From NCBI RefSeq assembly GCF_019334805.1, contig NZ_CP079822.1, forward strand, positions 2,108,001 to 2,172,000: DNA of 64,000 nucleotides. Reading direction: 5' to 3'. This document shows positions 46,175 to 56,398 of this stretch, piece by piece. The notes beneath the pieces are model-generated. The model saw only the letters and a program-made list of their open reading frames with translations. It was not told where the DNA came from and made no database searches. The DNA comes from Rothia mucilaginosa. Its GTDB lineage: Bacteria; Actinomycetota; Actinomycetes; Actinomycetales; Micrococcaceae. How positions within the stretch are numbered: position 1 is the first letter of the stretch; the number at the start of each line of letters is the position of its first letter. A program made the translations under genes and the position numbers.

Positions 46175-46468
46175 TGGTGTTTATCTCAGTGAAGCCCTAT
46201 CGACGCAGGGCCAGCGGGAGACACCGCTCCCACCCGCATCGTCTTCGGCGTGGTCGAGTATTCGGCTGAGTCGAAACGTGCGGGAGAGAGACACCACCGG
46301 TGAGCCTCGCGTGTTGGCTTCGGCGGGCAATCCCGCCGGAACGCACGGGCCGTTCCTCCTTGTTCGCGGTCATTCGACTGGCGGGGGAGGGCGCACAGCA
46401 ATGAAAGCGCAGGTTGCTCATTCGTGTGAGATCCAAGAAGCAAGTTGTCGAGAAAAGTGAGTCCCATA
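46175..46468 (+). promoter_or_regulatory. structured leader of rplU
   Basis: Nearly 300 GC-rich bases with several strong hairpins (ggag-acaccg-ctcc at 46209–46222, ggcggg-caat-cccgcc at 46322–46337) and no gene. Ribosomal protein leaders often bind their own product; no named Rfam structure was recognised. Confidence 0.35.
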
Positions 46469-46780
46469 GTGGCATACGCGATTGTACGCGCTGGCGGCCG
46501 CCAGGAGAAGGTTTCCGTAGGCGACCTCGTTACCCTTGACCGTGTTGCAGGCGAGCCCGGCAGCACCATCGAGCTGCCCGTGCTGCTGCTCGTCGACGGT
46601 GACAAGGTCACCGCTGATGCAAAGTCCCTGGCTTCCGCCAAGGTTGTTGCTGAGAAGGTTGAGGACCTGCGCGGTCCGAAGATCGTTATTCAGAAGTACA
46701 AGAACAAGACCGGTTACAAGAAGCGTCAGGGCTTCCGCGCCGAGCTGACCACCGTCAAGATTACCGCTATCAACGCGTAA
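46469..46780 (+). CDS. rplU: 50S ribosomal protein L21
   Basis: 103 residues from a GTG ([18 protein letters not shown]), chosen because it gives the normal N-terminus; an ATG eight codons upstream adds non-conserved residues. The C-terminal [26 protein letters not shown] is the conserved RNA-binding part. First gene of the usual rplU-rpmA-obg order. Confidence 0.97.
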   Translation: MAYAIVRAGGRQEKVSVGDLVTLDRVAGEPGSTIELPVLLLVDGDKVTADAKSLASAKVVAEKVEDLRGPKIVIQKYKNKTGYKKRQGFRAELTTVKITAINA

Positions 46781-46821
46781 TCGAAACGACCGGAATTCAA
46801 ACCCTAAGGTAGGAATACAGA

Positions 46822-47079
46822 ATGGCACACAAGAAGGGCGCAAGCTCCACCCGTAACGGCCGTGACTCGAACCCCCAGTACCTCGGTGTTAAGCGCTACG
46901 GCGGCCAGTCCGTCAACGCAGGCGAGATTCTCGTTCGCCAGCGCGGCACCCACTTCCACCCCGGCCTGAACGTTGGCCGCGGTGGCGACGACACCCTGTT
47001 CGCTCTGGCAGCAGGCACCGTCGAATTCGGTACCCGCAAGGGCCGCAAGGTCGTTAACATCCTGGCAGCAGCTGAGTAA
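46822..47079 (+). CDS. rpmA: 50S ribosomal protein L27
   Basis: 85 residues, full length, starting [21 protein letters not shown] as in actinobacteria, without the cleavable N-terminal extension of Firmicutes. Lies 41 bases after rplU; ATG preceded by aaggtaggaatacag. Confidence 0.98.
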   Translation: MAHKKGASSTRNGRDSNPQYLGVKRYGGQSVNAGEILVRQRGTHFHPGLNVGRGGDDTLFALAAGTVEFGTRKGRKVVNILAAAE

Positions 47080-47095
47080 TACTCACCGCTAGGGC

Positions 47096-47125
47096 AGAGG
47101 GGGTAGGCGTTAGTCTACCCCCTCT
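47096..47125 (+). terminator. hairpin after rpmA
   Basis: Perfect arms agagggggtag / ctaccccctct with an 8-base loop, no T-run; may allow partial read-through to obg. Confidence 0.6.
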
Positions 47126-47273
47126 CGCTATGACCTCGAATGCCGTGGACGCCTGTGCTGGGCTCCACGATGAGGCGCACCCCAACCCGGTCGCGCCTGC
47201 CGCCGCATCCGCAGCATGATGGGTGTGTGCCGTGCGGTGGCGAAGTGAAGATTTTCCAAGATAAGGAGAACCC

Positions 47274-48881
47274 GTGGCAGAATTCGTGGACCGCGTGGTC
47301 TTACATGTATCTGGCGGTCGCGGAGGTAACGGCTGCGTCTCCGTGCGACGTGAAAAGTTTAAGCCCCTGGGCGGCCCTAACGGCGGTAACGGTGGTAATG
47401 GTGGCGCGGTGATTCTGCGCGTGGATAACCAGACCACGACCCTGCTGGAGTACCACCACAGCCCGCACCAGCACGCCCCGAATGGCGATATTGGTCGTGG
47501 CGATATGCACCACGGCTTTAACGGTGAGGACCTGATTCTGACCGTGCCGCAGGGTACTGTGGTGAAGGACCGCGAGGGTAATGTTTTGGCTGACCTGCTG
47601 CGTGTGGGCGACGAGTACGTTGCTGCCCGTGGCGGTATGGGTGGTCTGGGTAACGCTGCGTTGGCTTCGGCTAAGCGTAAGGCTCCCGGTTTTGCTCTGC
47701 TGGGCACCCCCGGTGAAGAAGCTGATATTGTTCTGGAGCTCAAGTCCATTGCGGATGTGGCTCTGGTAGGTTACCCCTCGGCGGGTAAGTCTTCGTTGAT
47801 TGCTGCGATTTCTGCGGCGCGTCCGAAGATTGCCGACTACCCGTTCACCACTTTGATCCCGAACCTGGGTGTGGTGCAGGCGGGCGATGTTCGCTACACC
47901 GTCGCGGATGTTCCGGGTCTGATTGAGGGCGCTTCGGAGGGCCGCGGTCTGGGCCACCGCTTCCTGCGCCATGTGGAGCGTTCTTCGGCTCTGGTGCACG
48001 TGATTGACTGCGCTACTTTGGAGCCGGGCCGCGACCCGATCAGTGATTTTGAGGTAATCCGCGGCGAGCTGCAGAACTATGAGGTTGACCCGACTGCGGG
48101 TGTGACCGTGCCGCTGCATGAGCGTCCGCAGATTGTGGTGCTCAATAAGATTGACGTTCCTGAGGCTCGTGAGCTGGCTGAGTTTGTTCGCCCCGAGTTT
48201 GAGGAAATGGGTTTCAAGGTCTTCGAGATTTCGACTGCTTCCCATGAGGGTCTGAAGTCCCTGATCTTTGCGATGGCAAAGCTCGTGGAGGAGGACCGCG
48301 TGGCTCGTGCCGCTGCCGAGAAGGAAGCGGAGCGCGTGGTTGTTGAGGCTCCTGTGGTTCGCCCGAAGGGCTTCCGCGGTAAGAAGAAGCAGGAGTTCAC
48401 TATTCGCCGCGAGGAGCGTAACCTTGAGCCGCTGTTCCGCGTGATTGGTGAGAAGCCTGAGCGTTGGATTCAGCAGACTGACTTCAATAATGATGAGGCT
48501 GTCGGCTACCTGGCGGACCGCCTGGCGCGCCTGGGCGTTGAGGATGAGCTGTTCAAGGCTGGTGCTCGTGCCGGTGACGCCGTGGTGATTGGCGAGAACG
48601 ACAACTCGGTGATCTTCGATTGGGAGCCGACCATGGTCGGTGGCGCTGAGCTACTGTCCTCCCCGCGCGGTACGGACGCTCGTCTGGAAGAGCTCATTCG
48701 CCCGACCCGTGCGCAGAAGCGTGTGGAGTACAAGGAGCGTATGGACGCGAAGGCGGAGGCTCGTGCCGAGCTGGAGTCCGAGCGTGTTGCAGGCGTGTGG
48801 ACCGAGTCGGTTGAGTACCGCAAGAAGTTGAAGGAAGGCAAGGTCGACGAAAATATCGACATGCCGAACATCGACGACTAG
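47274..48881 (+). CDS. obg: GTPase Obg/CgtA
   Basis: 535 residues from a GTG after ataaggagaaccc. Essential ribosome-assembly GTPase. The Gly-rich Obg domain ([31 protein letters not shown]) is N-terminal; the G domain follows with GYPSAGKSS (about 166), [16 protein letters not shown] and NKID; the OCT domain ([39 protein letters not shown]) is C-terminal, with a charged tail. Position after rplU-rpmA is conserved across bacteria. Confidence 0.97.
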   Translation: MAEFVDRVVLHVSGGRGGNGCVSVRREKFKPLGGPNGGNGGNGGAVILRVDNQTTTLLEYHHSPHQHAPNGDIGRGDMHHGFNGEDLILTVPQGTVVKDREGNVLADLLRVGDEYVAARGGMGGLGNAALASAKRKAPGFALLGTPGEEADIVLELKSIADVALVGYPSAGKSSLIAAISAARPKIADYPFTTLIPNLGVVQAGDVRYTVADVPGLIEGASEGRGLGHRFLRHVERSSALVHVIDCATLEPGRDPISDFEVIRGELQNYEVDPTAGVTVPLHERPQIVVLNKIDVPEARELAEFVRPEFEEMGFKVFEISTASHEGLKSLIFAMAKLVEEDRVARAAAEKEAERVVVEAPVVRPKGFRGKKKQEFTIRREERNLEPLFRVIGEKPERWIQQTDFNNDEAVGYLADRLARLGVEDELFKAGARAGDAVVIGENDNSVIFDWEPTMVGGAELLSSPRGTDARLEELIRPTRAQKRVEYKERMDAKAEARAELESERVAGVWTESVEYRKKLKEGKVDENIDMPNIDD

Positions 48882-48932
48882 TAGCTGACGCGTTAGCTGT
48901 TTCCTAGACAGCTGTTACTTAGACAGTGAATG

Positions 48933-48976
48933 GTGCCGCGCACCGGGGTTTGGCTCCGGTGCGCGGCGCTTTCTTT
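48933..48976 (+). terminator. obg terminator
   Basis: Arms gtgccgcgcaccgg / ccggtgcgcggcgc followed by tttctttt. Confidence 0.9.
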
Positions 48977-49266
48977 TGCGTGCGGTGCTTTCTTGTAGGT
49001 TCTGTGGTTGCCCGCTCGCGCCGGATGTGCGTGTCGGAACATGCGGGTGAGCCTGCGGGTGGGCGTGCTGGCTGGGTATTCCACTGGCGGCTTAGCTCAC
49101 CCCCGTCATTTCGGTGTTTTTGACCGTAAGAAGGTAGCATAGAGGGGAATGTACGCGGGCACCGTTTTCGGTGTTGCGTACCTTCTGTGTACCTGCCCGC
49201 ATCCGCACCTGTGGTGGCTCTTTAAGTTGCCGTGGTGCGGTCTCTGTCCCAGCAAGGACGGCATTT
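48977..49266. other. intergenic region before nadD
   Basis: About 290 bases, no gene seen. proB and proA, which often lie between obg and nadD in related genomes, are absent here. Confidence 0.45.
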
Positions 49267-50016
49267 GTGACTGACCAGCCTGTTCACCTTGATTTTGGTG
49301 CCCCGAGCACCGAGTCGATTCCCCCGCGTACCCCCGGTCGGGTGCGTCTGGGCGTGATGGGTGGAACTTTTGACCCGATTCACCACGGACACCTGGTGGC
49401 GGCCAGCGAGGTTGCCGCCGTGTTCGACCTGGATGAGGTCGTTTTCGTTCCGACCGGTCAGCCCTGGCAGAAGGTGGGGGAGCGGCACGTGAGTGACGCT
49501 GAGCATCGCTACCTGATGACGGTGATTGCGACCGCGTCGAACCCTCGTTTTACGGTGAGCCGTATTGATATTGACCGTGGCGGCGCCACCTACACCTTTG
49601 ATACGCTTAACGAGCTGCGCGCCCTGCGCCCGGATGCTGACCTGTTCTTCATTACCGGTGCGGACGCGATTAGCCAGATTATGACCTGGCGCAATGCCCA
49701 TAAGCTGTGGGATTTGGCGACTTTTGTGGGTGTGACCCGCCCCGATCATGAGCTGGATCCGCCGCTGGCTGAGGGTCGTCATATTACGACCCTGAAGATT
49801 CCTGCGATGGCGATTTCTTCGACCGATATTCGTCGCCGCGCAGCTGAAGACGCCCCCATCTGGTACCTGGTGCCCGATGGTGTGGTGCAGTACATTGCTA
49901 AGTACGGCCTGTACAAGAAGGACGCTTTGACGGCGTACCGTGACGGCTTGCCCCGCGTGAAGGATGAGTCTGGTCAGACACCCCAATCGACGAATAATGA
50001 GGGAACACATGAGTGA
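49267..50016 (+). CDS. nadD: nicotinate-nucleotide adenylyltransferase
   Basis: 249 residues from a GTG at 49267 that has aaggacgg in front; an upstream in-frame start would add 32 atypical residues. It makes deamido-NAD from nicotinate mononucleotide and [15 protein letters not shown] (about 32–43, with HxGH) and the C-terminal ISSTDIRRR are diagnostic. About 25 residues of polar tail follow the normal end. The stop overlaps the start of the next gene by 8 bases, indicating translational coupling. Confidence 0.95.
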   Translation: MTDQPVHLDFGAPSTESIPPRTPGRVRLGVMGGTFDPIHHGHLVAASEVAAVFDLDEVVFVPTGQPWQKVGERHVSDAEHRYLMTVIATASNPRFTVSRIDIDRGGATYTFDTLNELRALRPDADLFFITGADAISQIMTWRNAHKLWDLATFVGVTRPDHELDPPLAEGRHITTLKIPAMAISSTDIRRRAAEDAPIWYLVPDGVVQYIAKYGLYKKDALTAYRDGLPRVKDESGQTPQSTNNEGTHE

Positions 50017-51076
50017 AGCTACGGGTTCGAAGCCCTATAGCGAGGACGAAGCGTACCTCTACGAGACGTACGTGACCGAGGACGGCATTGAGGTGCCGCC
50101 GCCTACTAAGGTGATGGGTCCGCGCCGTCTTGCCCGCTACCGTGAAGAAGTTGCCGAGTACCTGCGTGCAGCCCGCCGCGGTGAGCCCGCGAAGCCTGTT
50201 GCGAACATGGGCTCCGTGATTCATGCGGACGCTATTGACCCGCAGGTTCTGGCTGTTCAGCGTCGTTTTGCGGCGCTGGCGGCGCAGGGCAAGATTGACA
50301 CTGAGGCGAACGATGAGGAGAAGCTGCACGAGCCTGCTCCTCTGACCAGTAGCCTGCGTATTCTGCGTCCCGAAGAGATCGCGCAGAACCGTGTGGATGC
50401 GACCAGCCCCTCTGCGGTGGATAACCCGATGACTTCTTCAATCCCTGTCATTGCCGTGGTCAAGGAAGAGAAGCCGGAGCCTGAACTGCACCAGTACCTG
50501 GTGCGCGATGAGCCGAAGGTTGAGGAGCTGGACAGCTCCGTCGCTGAGGTTGAGGAGACCGAGGCTGCTTCCGTTGAGGAAGAGACCGTTGAGGTTGCTG
50601 AGGTTGAAGAGTCTGCTGACGAGTTGCCCACCCGCGTGAGCGCTGTGAACGCGCAGGGTCTTGACCTGAGCGTGTTGGATAGCGCCTCCGCAGGGGATAC
50701 CGTGGATTCGGTGGATGGTGACCCGACCGTTGCTCTGAGCCCGGATGAGGTTGAGGAGCTGCTGCAGCGCATGGTGGATCGTCAGGATCCCGAGGAGTCC
50801 GCTGCCCTGGTTGAAGAGGTCACCGAGGAAGCTGAGGAGTCTGAGGAAGCCGCGAAGGGTGCAGAGTCCAAGGTTGCTGATTCTAAGGTTGCTGAGTCCA
50901 AGTCTGCTCCGGTACCTTCCGCTGAGGCTTCCAAGGAGTCCGCTTCTAAGGGCGCTGTTGAGAAGGCTGAAGAGGTTCTGCAGCCTGCGCAGAAGGCCTC
51001 CCTGGCGTGGCTGTGGATTGTGCTGTTGCTCGCCCTGGTCGTTGTTGGTCTGATTATGATTTTTGGCCCTAAGTAG
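50009..51076 (+). CDS. tail-anchored acidic protein in the nadD-rsfS operon
   Basis: 355 residues. A basic/helical N-terminal part ([29 protein letters not shown]) is followed by a long Glu/Val/Ala-rich acidic region, and one membrane segment ends the protein ([20 protein letters not shown], about 330–350) with only FGPK behind it. No signal peptide, so the bulk is probably cytoplasmic. A similar hypothetical gene sits between nadD and rsfS in several Micrococcaceae as far as I recall. Function unknown. Confidence 0.82.
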   Translation: MSEATGSKPYSEDEAYLYETYVTEDGIEVPPPTKVMGPRRLARYREEVAEYLRAARRGEPAKPVANMGSVIHADAIDPQVLAVQRRFAALAAQGKIDTEANDEEKLHEPAPLTSSLRILRPEEIAQNRVDATSPSAVDNPMTSSIPVIAVVKEEKPEPELHQYLVRDEPKVEELDSSVAEVEETEAASVEEETVEVAEVEESADELPTRVSAVNAQGLDLSVLDSASAGDTVDSVDGDPTVALSPDEVEELLQRMVDRQDPEESAALVEEVTEEAEESEEAAKGAESKVADSKVAESKSAPVPSAEASKESASKGAVEKAEEVLQPAQKASLAWLWIVLLLALVVVGLIMIFGPK

Positions 51077-51142
51077 GCCGTGAACAATGCACCCCTGTTG
51101 CGGGTGCTGCCGGCGGGTGTTCTGCCGGCAAGGAAGGAAAAT

Positions 51143-51580
51143 ATGACTGCTGCACAGTCCTCGATTGAGGCTCTGCGCATTGCCGCCCGCGCTGCGGAGG
51201 AGAAGCAGGGAACTAACCTGTTCGCTGTGGATGCTTCCGACGCGATGGGTCTGATTGATGGCTTCCTGGTGGTTTCTGCCCACAATGAGCGCCTCGTGAA
51301 CGCTGTTGCGGATGAGGTTGAGGACGCTCTGCGTGAGCAGGCTGACCTGAAGCCGGTCCGCCGTGAGGGTCGTTCCTCGGGTCGTTGGATTCTGCTGGAC
51401 TTCGGCGATATTGTCGTGCATGTTCAGCATGAGGAGGACCGCGAGTTCTACGCTCTGGATCGTCTGTGGGCTGAGGCCCCGCGTATTGAGCTGGGGGTTG
51501 AGAACGAGGCTCCCTTCGACATTGAGGGTGAGACTGAGGAAGATGCTGCGCGCATCATTCCCGCTCAGGATGAGGCGTAA
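51143..51580 (+). CDS. rsfS: ribosomal silencing factor RsfS
   Basis: 145 residues from the ATG at 51143, which follows aaggaaggaaaat; an upstream in-frame start at 51080 is rejected. It binds L14 and blocks subunit joining in starvation. The family signature is SDAMGLIDGFLVVSAHNERLVNAVADEVEDAL, then GWILLDFGDIVVHVQHEEDREFYALDRLW (here with RW). The acidic tail of about 30 residues is variable. Partner of nadD in most bacteria. Confidence 0.95.
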   Translation: MTAAQSSIEALRIAARAAEEKQGTNLFAVDASDAMGLIDGFLVVSAHNERLVNAVADEVEDALREQADLKPVRREGRSSGRWILLDFGDIVVHVQHEEDREFYALDRLWAEAPRIELGVENEAPFDIEGETEEDAARIIPAQDEA

Positions 51581-51783
51581 GCTTGATTTTTAGCTGATGA
51601 GGGGTGGGCTCTGCTGGCGCTGTATGGTGCCGCGGGTCCGCCCCTTTCGGCGTGTTTGCGGGTATTTCTGCATGCCCGGTTGCCCCGGAACTTTTTTGGA
51701 TTTTTGGGTGCGCTGGTTTGCATCGTTGTCCGTGGTGTGTGTAATATATTCATGTTGCCTCGTTGAGGTCACTAACTGAATAT

Positions 51784-51856
51784 GGGGATATGGCGCAGCT
51801 GGTAGCGCACCTGCATGGCATGCAGGGGGTCAGGGGTTCGAGTCCCCTTATCTCCA
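51784..51856 (+). tRNA. tRNA-Ala (GGC anticodon)
   Basis: 73 bases. Acceptor ggggata / tatctcc with the G3:U70 pair that identifies tRNA-Ala; D arm gcgc / gcgc; anticodon arm cctgc-atGGCat-gcagg; T arm agggg-ttcgagt-cccct. CCA is not encoded. A hairpin with T-run follows at 51881. Confidence 0.97.
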
Positions 51857-51880
51857 CGTTTTCCTCGGTTGAGGAGCTTT

Positions 51881-51910
51881 TCGCCCGGTTCTTGTGAATC
51901 GGGCGATTTT
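51881..51910 (+). terminator. terminator after tRNA-Ala
   Basis: Arms tcgcccggttc / gaatcgggcga followed by tttt. Confidence 0.85.
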
Positions 51911-51968
51911 GCTATCTGCCGATAACTCTCGATAGTCAACAACGCAGTTCATAGTTGAGGAGAAGCGC

Positions 51969-52934
51969 ATGGGAGCGCACGCACATCACGGCCACCACGG
52001 GCATCACCACGATCATTCGCATGCCCCGAGCCCGGAGGAGGCCGCCTCGATGCGTCCGCGCCTGCTGATTGCGTTCAGCTTGGCGGTCGTTATTGTGTTG
52101 GCGCAGGCGATCGGTTCGTTGGTCACGGGAAGTCTTGCGCTGCTGACTGATACGGCGCACGCCATTACGGACGCGTCCGGCCTGCTGGTGGCGCTCGCTG
52201 CGGCTTCGCTGATGACGCGCCCGGCGACGTCCCGCCGTACGTGGGGTTTCCGCCGTATTGAGGTGCTTGCCGCCCTCGGGCAGTCGGTGCTGCTGCTGGC
52301 GGTGGGTATTTACACGGCGGTGGAGGGCGTGCATCGCCTGTTCGCCCCGCCGGAGGTGCCCGGCACCGAGCTGCTGATCTTTGGTGTGGTTGGCCTGGTG
52401 GCGAACGCTATCGGCATTGCGGTGCTGGCTACGGCGAGGAACGCGAACTTCAATATGCGTGCCGCGTTCCTGGAGGTGCTCAATGACGCCCTGGGTTCGC
52501 TGGGCGTGATTGTGGCAGCTATCGTGATTTGGCTGACCGGCTTCTACCAGGCGGATGCCCTGGCGGGTCTATTTATTGCGGCGCTGATTGTGCCGCGTGC
52601 AGTACGTCTGATGAAGCAGACCACGGCGGTGCTCATGGAGTTCACCCCGGACGGCCTGGACCTGGACGCGATGCGTGAGCACATGCTCCGCGTTGAGGGC
52701 GTGGTGGAGGTGCACGACGTGCACGCCTCGATGGTGGCGACCGGTCTGCCGGTGGTGACCGCGCACGTGGTGGTTGCCGATTCATGCTTCCATGACGGGT
52801 CTGCGGTGACGATTCTGGACCATATCCGTTCGTGTGTGGCGAGCCATTTTGAGGTGTCGGTAGAGCATTCGACGTTTCAGCTGGAGACCGCCGAGCTGGG
52901 TGGCCGTGAGCCGGCTTCGATTCGCCACCCGTAA
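51969..52934 (+). CDS. cation diffusion facilitator (CDF) family metal exporter
   Basis: 321 residues, six membrane segments, cytoplasmic C-terminal domain. His-rich N-terminus (HHGHHGHHHDHSH) suggests Zn2+ or similar. TM2 carries LLTDTAHAITDASG with the His/Asp metal ligands; in TM5 the usual HxxxD is here FLEVLND, with Glu in place of His, a variant also seen in other actinobacterial CDFs as far as I recall. ATG after gaggagaagcgc. Single-gene unit next to the tRNA. Confidence 0.92.
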   Translation: MGAHAHHGHHGHHHDHSHAPSPEEAASMRPRLLIAFSLAVVIVLAQAIGSLVTGSLALLTDTAHAITDASGLLVALAAASLMTRPATSRRTWGFRRIEVLAALGQSVLLLAVGIYTAVEGVHRLFAPPEVPGTELLIFGVVGLVANAIGIAVLATARNANFNMRAAFLEVLNDALGSLGVIVAAIVIWLTGFYQADALAGLFIAALIVPRAVRLMKQTTAVLMEFTPDGLDLDAMREHMLRVEGVVEVHDVHASMVATGLPVVTAHVVVADSCFHDGSAVTILDHIRSCVASHFEVSVEHSTFQLETAELGGREPASIRHP

Positions 52935-53289
52935 GCTGTGCCCGTAGGCTGGCTCGCGTAGGTTTTGTCCGGGTTTCGTCGGCGGTGCTGCCCGCCGCGG
53001 TAGATAGAGCAGAAATAGCAAGCCAGAACAGGTACCAGAACCAGAGATAGCGGGGGAGAGGCGACCGTTATATTTGGTGGCTTCAACACGCAAAAGATAC
53101 ACTCTTTAGGGAGTAAAAGGCGCTTGCCACCCACACACTTTGACAGGCTCGCTGGCAGATTCTTTAGTTAGGTAGCCGCGGCAGCCTGCAACGATGAGCG
53201 CCTCAGCCTAGCCGAAACGGAACAGTGGGCGGGCGCATCCTGAAATTTTTGACGAGAACAACCACGATTAGCAGCAGATACGGAACACT
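52935..53289. other. intergenic region before glsA
   Basis: 355 bases, no gene seen. A consensus -35 ttgaca at 53140–53145 is followed 17–19 bases later by tttagtta, a possible promoter with a leader of about 115 bases. Confidence 0.4.
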
Positions 53290-54690
53290 ATGCATTCACC
53301 TATTGCCACTTACCTGACCGAGACCCTCGAGTCGGTCGCTTCTGATACCTCCGGTGAGCTGGCAAACTACATTCCGGAACTTGCCGCCGTGGACCCGGAC
53401 AAGCTTGCCGCGTCCATCGCCATGGTTGATGGTGAGCAGTACGCCGCCGGTGACTCCGATGTGGAGTTCACGATCCAGTCGATTTCTAAGCCGTTCGTGT
53501 ACGCCCTGGCGCTCGCGGACCGCGGCTATGATGACGTGCTTGCGAAGGTGGGCGTGGAGCCTTCCGGTGAGCCGTTCAACGAGCTGTCCCTGGAGGACGG
53601 CTCCGGTAAGCCGCTGAACCCGATGATTAACGCGGGCGCGATTACCACCCATTCGCTGGTGGGCCCTCCCGGTGCGACTCAGGGCGAGCGCATGGAGCGC
53701 GTCATTTCTGGTCTGTCTGCGTTTGCGGGCCGCCGCCTGTCGGTGAACGAGCGCGTGTACGAGTCTGAGCTGGAGCACGCGCACCGCAACTACGCGATTG
53801 CGCACATGCTGCGCGGCCACGGCATCCTGACCGGCGACCCGACCGTGGCGGTGCAGGGTTATACCCGCCAGTGCTCGCTGATGGTGACGGTTAAGGATTT
53901 GGCGTTGATGGCGGCGACTTTGGCGAACTATGGTGTGCATCCGGTGACGGGTGAGCAGGTGGTTCCTAAGACGGTGGTGCGTCAGGTGCTGAGCGTCATG
54001 TTCACGTGCGGTATGTATAACGCGGCGGGCGACTGGGCGACCCAGGTGGGCGTGCCGGCGAAGAGCGGCGTGGGCGGCGGCATCATTGGTGCGGTGCCCG
54101 GTCAGCTGGGTGTGGCGACGTTCTCGCCGCGCCTTGACGGTCACGGTAACAGTGTGCGCGGCGTGGAGCTGTTCGAACAGTTCTCTGATGACATGGGCAT
54201 GCACGTGATGAACGTGCCGACCGTGGCTCGTTCGGCGTTGCGCGCGAACTACCAGATCGGTTCGGGGGACGAGTCGATGCGCCTGATTCAGCTGCAGGGC
54301 CGTATCCGTTTTGCGGGTGTGGAGCGCGTGATCCGTGAGATTGTGGAATCCCCGATGGAGGGTTCGAAGGTCGCCCTGGATGTGACTCGCGTGTACGCGG
54401 TGGATGAGGTCGCTCAGAGCATGCTCCTGGAGCTGATGCGTCGTCTGCGGAATGACGGGTACAAGGTATACCTGATTGATAATGACGAGACAATCACGAA
54501 TACGGATGCGCTGCGCAGCATGGGTGTGAAGGTTCTGACGAACCCGGCGGCGGTGACCTCTGCTGAGTCGGATGCTGAGCGTGTGGCTGAGGCGGACGCC
54601 GAAGAAGCGGCGGAGGCTGCAGCGCTGGAGGCGCTGAATGCGCTGGATTCCGTTCAGGCGGAGCAGCGGGAAGCTTCGGAGTCCGAGTAG
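53290..54690 (+). CDS. glsA: glutaminase A fused to a STAS domain
   Basis: 466 residues. The serine-dependent glutaminase domain (about 5–305) hydrolyses glutamine to glutamate and ammonia: SxxK catalytic motif SISK at 64–67, NAGAI, the Tyr/Asn-rich region ERVYESE, and VPAKSGVGGGI are typical. A STAS-like domain follows (about 325–430, VALDVTRVYAVDEVAQSMLLELMRRLRNDGYKVYLID), an arrangement known from other actinobacterial glutaminases. The Ala/Glu-rich tail is unremarkable. No strong ribosome site (acggaacact). Confidence 0.94.
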   Translation: MHSPIATYLTETLESVASDTSGELANYIPELAAVDPDKLAASIAMVDGEQYAAGDSDVEFTIQSISKPFVYALALADRGYDDVLAKVGVEPSGEPFNELSLEDGSGKPLNPMINAGAITTHSLVGPPGATQGERMERVISGLSAFAGRRLSVNERVYESELEHAHRNYAIAHMLRGHGILTGDPTVAVQGYTRQCSLMVTVKDLALMAATLANYGVHPVTGEQVVPKTVVRQVLSVMFTCGMYNAAGDWATQVGVPAKSGVGGGIIGAVPGQLGVATFSPRLDGHGNSVRGVELFEQFSDDMGMHVMNVPTVARSALRANYQIGSGDESMRLIQLQGRIRFAGVERVIREIVESPMEGSKVALDVTRVYAVDEVAQSMLLELMRRLRNDGYKVYLIDNDETITNTDALRSMGVKVLTNPAAVTSAESDAERVAEADAEEAAEAAALEALNALDSVQAEQREASESE

Positions 54691-54738
54691 GTTTCTCTCC
54701 ACGTACTTGGATGTACGATTGTGTGAACTTATATATTG

Positions 54739-54787
54739 AGGCCCCTTTCCCGGGCGCGTTATGAACGTGTTCTGGGGGAGGGGCCTT
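54739..54787 (+). terminator. glsA terminator
   Basis: Arms aggcccctttccc / gggggaggggcct around a partly paired 20-base loop, followed by tgctgtg. Confidence 0.65.
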
Positions 54788-54985
54788 GCTGTGCTTACCT
54801 AGAATTGCACCTTGCGCTGTACCTGGATTATCTGGCGTGCGGGTAGCTTAGTGTGCTGAGCGTGCTCTTCGGTGAGCGAGTGGACTGAACGTGTATAAAG
54901 GTTCTTTAATAGTGCCGTTGTTAATCATTAAGTAATATTTTGAATTTTTCGATAGCTGACGGCAATCTCATCATACACTCGTAAT

Positions 54986-55972
54986 ATGAACACTGTTCCA
55001 CACTCAGAAACACCTATCACTACTCGTCAATCCGCTATTACTGATCCCACCGCTGACCGGGCGGTGGCGGGTGCTTCTGCCCGCGCCTCCATGGGGCGAC
55101 GGGAACTCTTACAACACGTTGGTACCTTTGGCCTGGGCGCGGTGGGCTTCGGCGTGCTGGGTCTTGGTCTCACCGGTTGTACCCCGTCGAATACCCCATC
55201 CGGTAGTGCGTCGGCGAGCCCTTCTTCAACCCCTTCGGCAAGCTCGGCGGCTACCCCTTCCGCATCTGGCTCCGCAACGGGTACTGCATCTCCGACCGCC
55301 GCGGCATCTAAGACCGCTTCTGCGACTGCGACCTCGTCGAACCCGGTTCCCGAAGCTCGTGCCTGGACTGGCCCGCAGACCGGCCTGCCCGGTGAGGGCA
55401 AGTATATTGCGTGGACGGTCGATGATGGCGCCGACCCGGAGGTGGTACGCGCCTACGCGGAGTTTTCCCGCCGTACCGGCACGCGCCTCACCTTCTTTAT
55501 CAACGGTCAGTACCCGGCGTTTAGGCAGCATCGTGACCTGTTGTTGCCGCTGGTGAAGAGCGGCCAGTTGCAGATTGCGAACCATACGTATAGTCATGCG
55601 GCGTTGACGAGCCTGACGGATGAGCAGATTGTTCAGGAATTGACCCGTAATGATGAGGAGATTAGGCGGCTTTTTGGGGTGTCTTCGAAGCCGTATTTCC
55701 GCCCGCCGTACGGGTATTATGATGCGCGCGTGTTGGCGGCTGCGGCGTCGTGTGGTTTTACGCGCCCGGTTCTGTGGTACGGGTCGTTGGCGGATTCGTC
55801 TAATATTTCTTCGGCTGAGGTGTATGCCTATGCGGAGAAGTATGCGTTGGCTCAGCATATTGTGATTGGGCATTTGAATTATCGGGGTGTGGTATCTGAG
55901 CTGGACCGTATTCGGGCGTTGTTGGATCGGCGCGGGTTGACGACGGTGACGATTCGTGACTATTACGGGTAG
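54986..55972 (+). CDS. polysaccharide deacetylase (NodB) lipoprotein
   Basis: 328 residues. Twin-arginine signal MGRRELLQHVG and lipobox LTGC, then a Ser/Ala/Thr linker, then a NodB domain: TVDDG (metal Asp), HTYSH (metal His pair), RPPYGYYD, and IVIGHLNY. Enzymes of this kind remove acetyl groups from peptidoglycan or other wall glycans. A -10-like TACACT ends 6 bases before the ATG and no ribosome site is present, so the mRNA may be leaderless; the Tat signal would also suit an internal ATG at residue 36. A paralogue is at 58163–59278. Confidence 0.9.
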   Translation: MNTVPHSETPITTRQSAITDPTADRAVAGASARASMGRRELLQHVGTFGLGAVGFGVLGLGLTGCTPSNTPSGSASASPSSTPSASSAATPSASGSATGTASPTAAASKTASATATSSNPVPEARAWTGPQTGLPGEGKYIAWTVDDGADPEVVRAYAEFSRRTGTRLTFFINGQYPAFRQHRDLLLPLVKSGQLQIANHTYSHAALTSLTDEQIVQELTRNDEEIRRLFGVSSKPYFRPPYGYYDARVLAAAASCGFTRPVLWYGSLADSSNISSAEVYAYAEKYALAQHIVIGHLNYRGVVSELDRIRALLDRRGLTTVTIRDYYG

Positions 55973-56020
55973 CGCGGGGGAGTCCTGGCGGGGGTTCCGG
56001 TGGGTATACTGGGAGGCATG

Positions 56021-56290
56021 ATGAAGCTTCCTCAGAACCCTATCCTTCGGCAGGTGCACCGTTTCCGTGAGTCGCTGCTGCTTCTGCTGTATTATTCGCT
56101 GTCTTTTTTGGGTGTGCGGTGGGTGCGCTCGGGGCATCCGCGTGTGGCGGCGGTGTGGTCTGTGGGTTTGTGGCTGAATTTGGTGGTGCGCGGTATGGGC
56201 CAGCTGGTGCGTATGCTGGTGCCGGTCCTGCAGGATGCGGAGGCGCGCCGTGCTCGCGCTGAGCGTGCCCGCGCCTACCAGCCGCGCTAA
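56021..56290 (+). CDS. small hypothetical membrane-associated protein
   Basis: 89 residues from the second of two adjacent ATGs, because gggagg at 56011 is better spaced from it. Two hydrophobic stretches (LLLLLYYSLSFLGV and VWSVGLWLNLVVRGMGQLV) and a basic Ala/Arg-rich tail. No family recognised. Follows the deacetylase by 48 bases and may be co-transcribed. Confidence 0.62.
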   Translation: MKLPQNPILRQVHRFRESLLLLLYYSLSFLGVRWVRSGHPRVAAVWSVGLWLNLVVRGMGQLVRMLVPVLQDAEARRARAERARAYQPR

Positions 56291-56337
56291 CCCTGCTTCC
56301 GCAGGTTCTGACCCCGCGCGGATTCTAGGCTGATATG

Positions 56338-56384
56338 ACGAAGCCCCTTCGTACTAGAAATAGTACGAGGGGGCTTCGTTCTTA
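56338..56384. terminator. bidirectional terminator
   Basis: Arms acgaagccccttcgtacta / tagtacgagggggcttcgt around gaaa, followed by tctt. Lies between convergent genes. Its outer arm (aagcccc) recurs in two nearby hairpins. Confidence 0.85.
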
Positions 56385-56398
56385 GTTTGGACAGAAGC

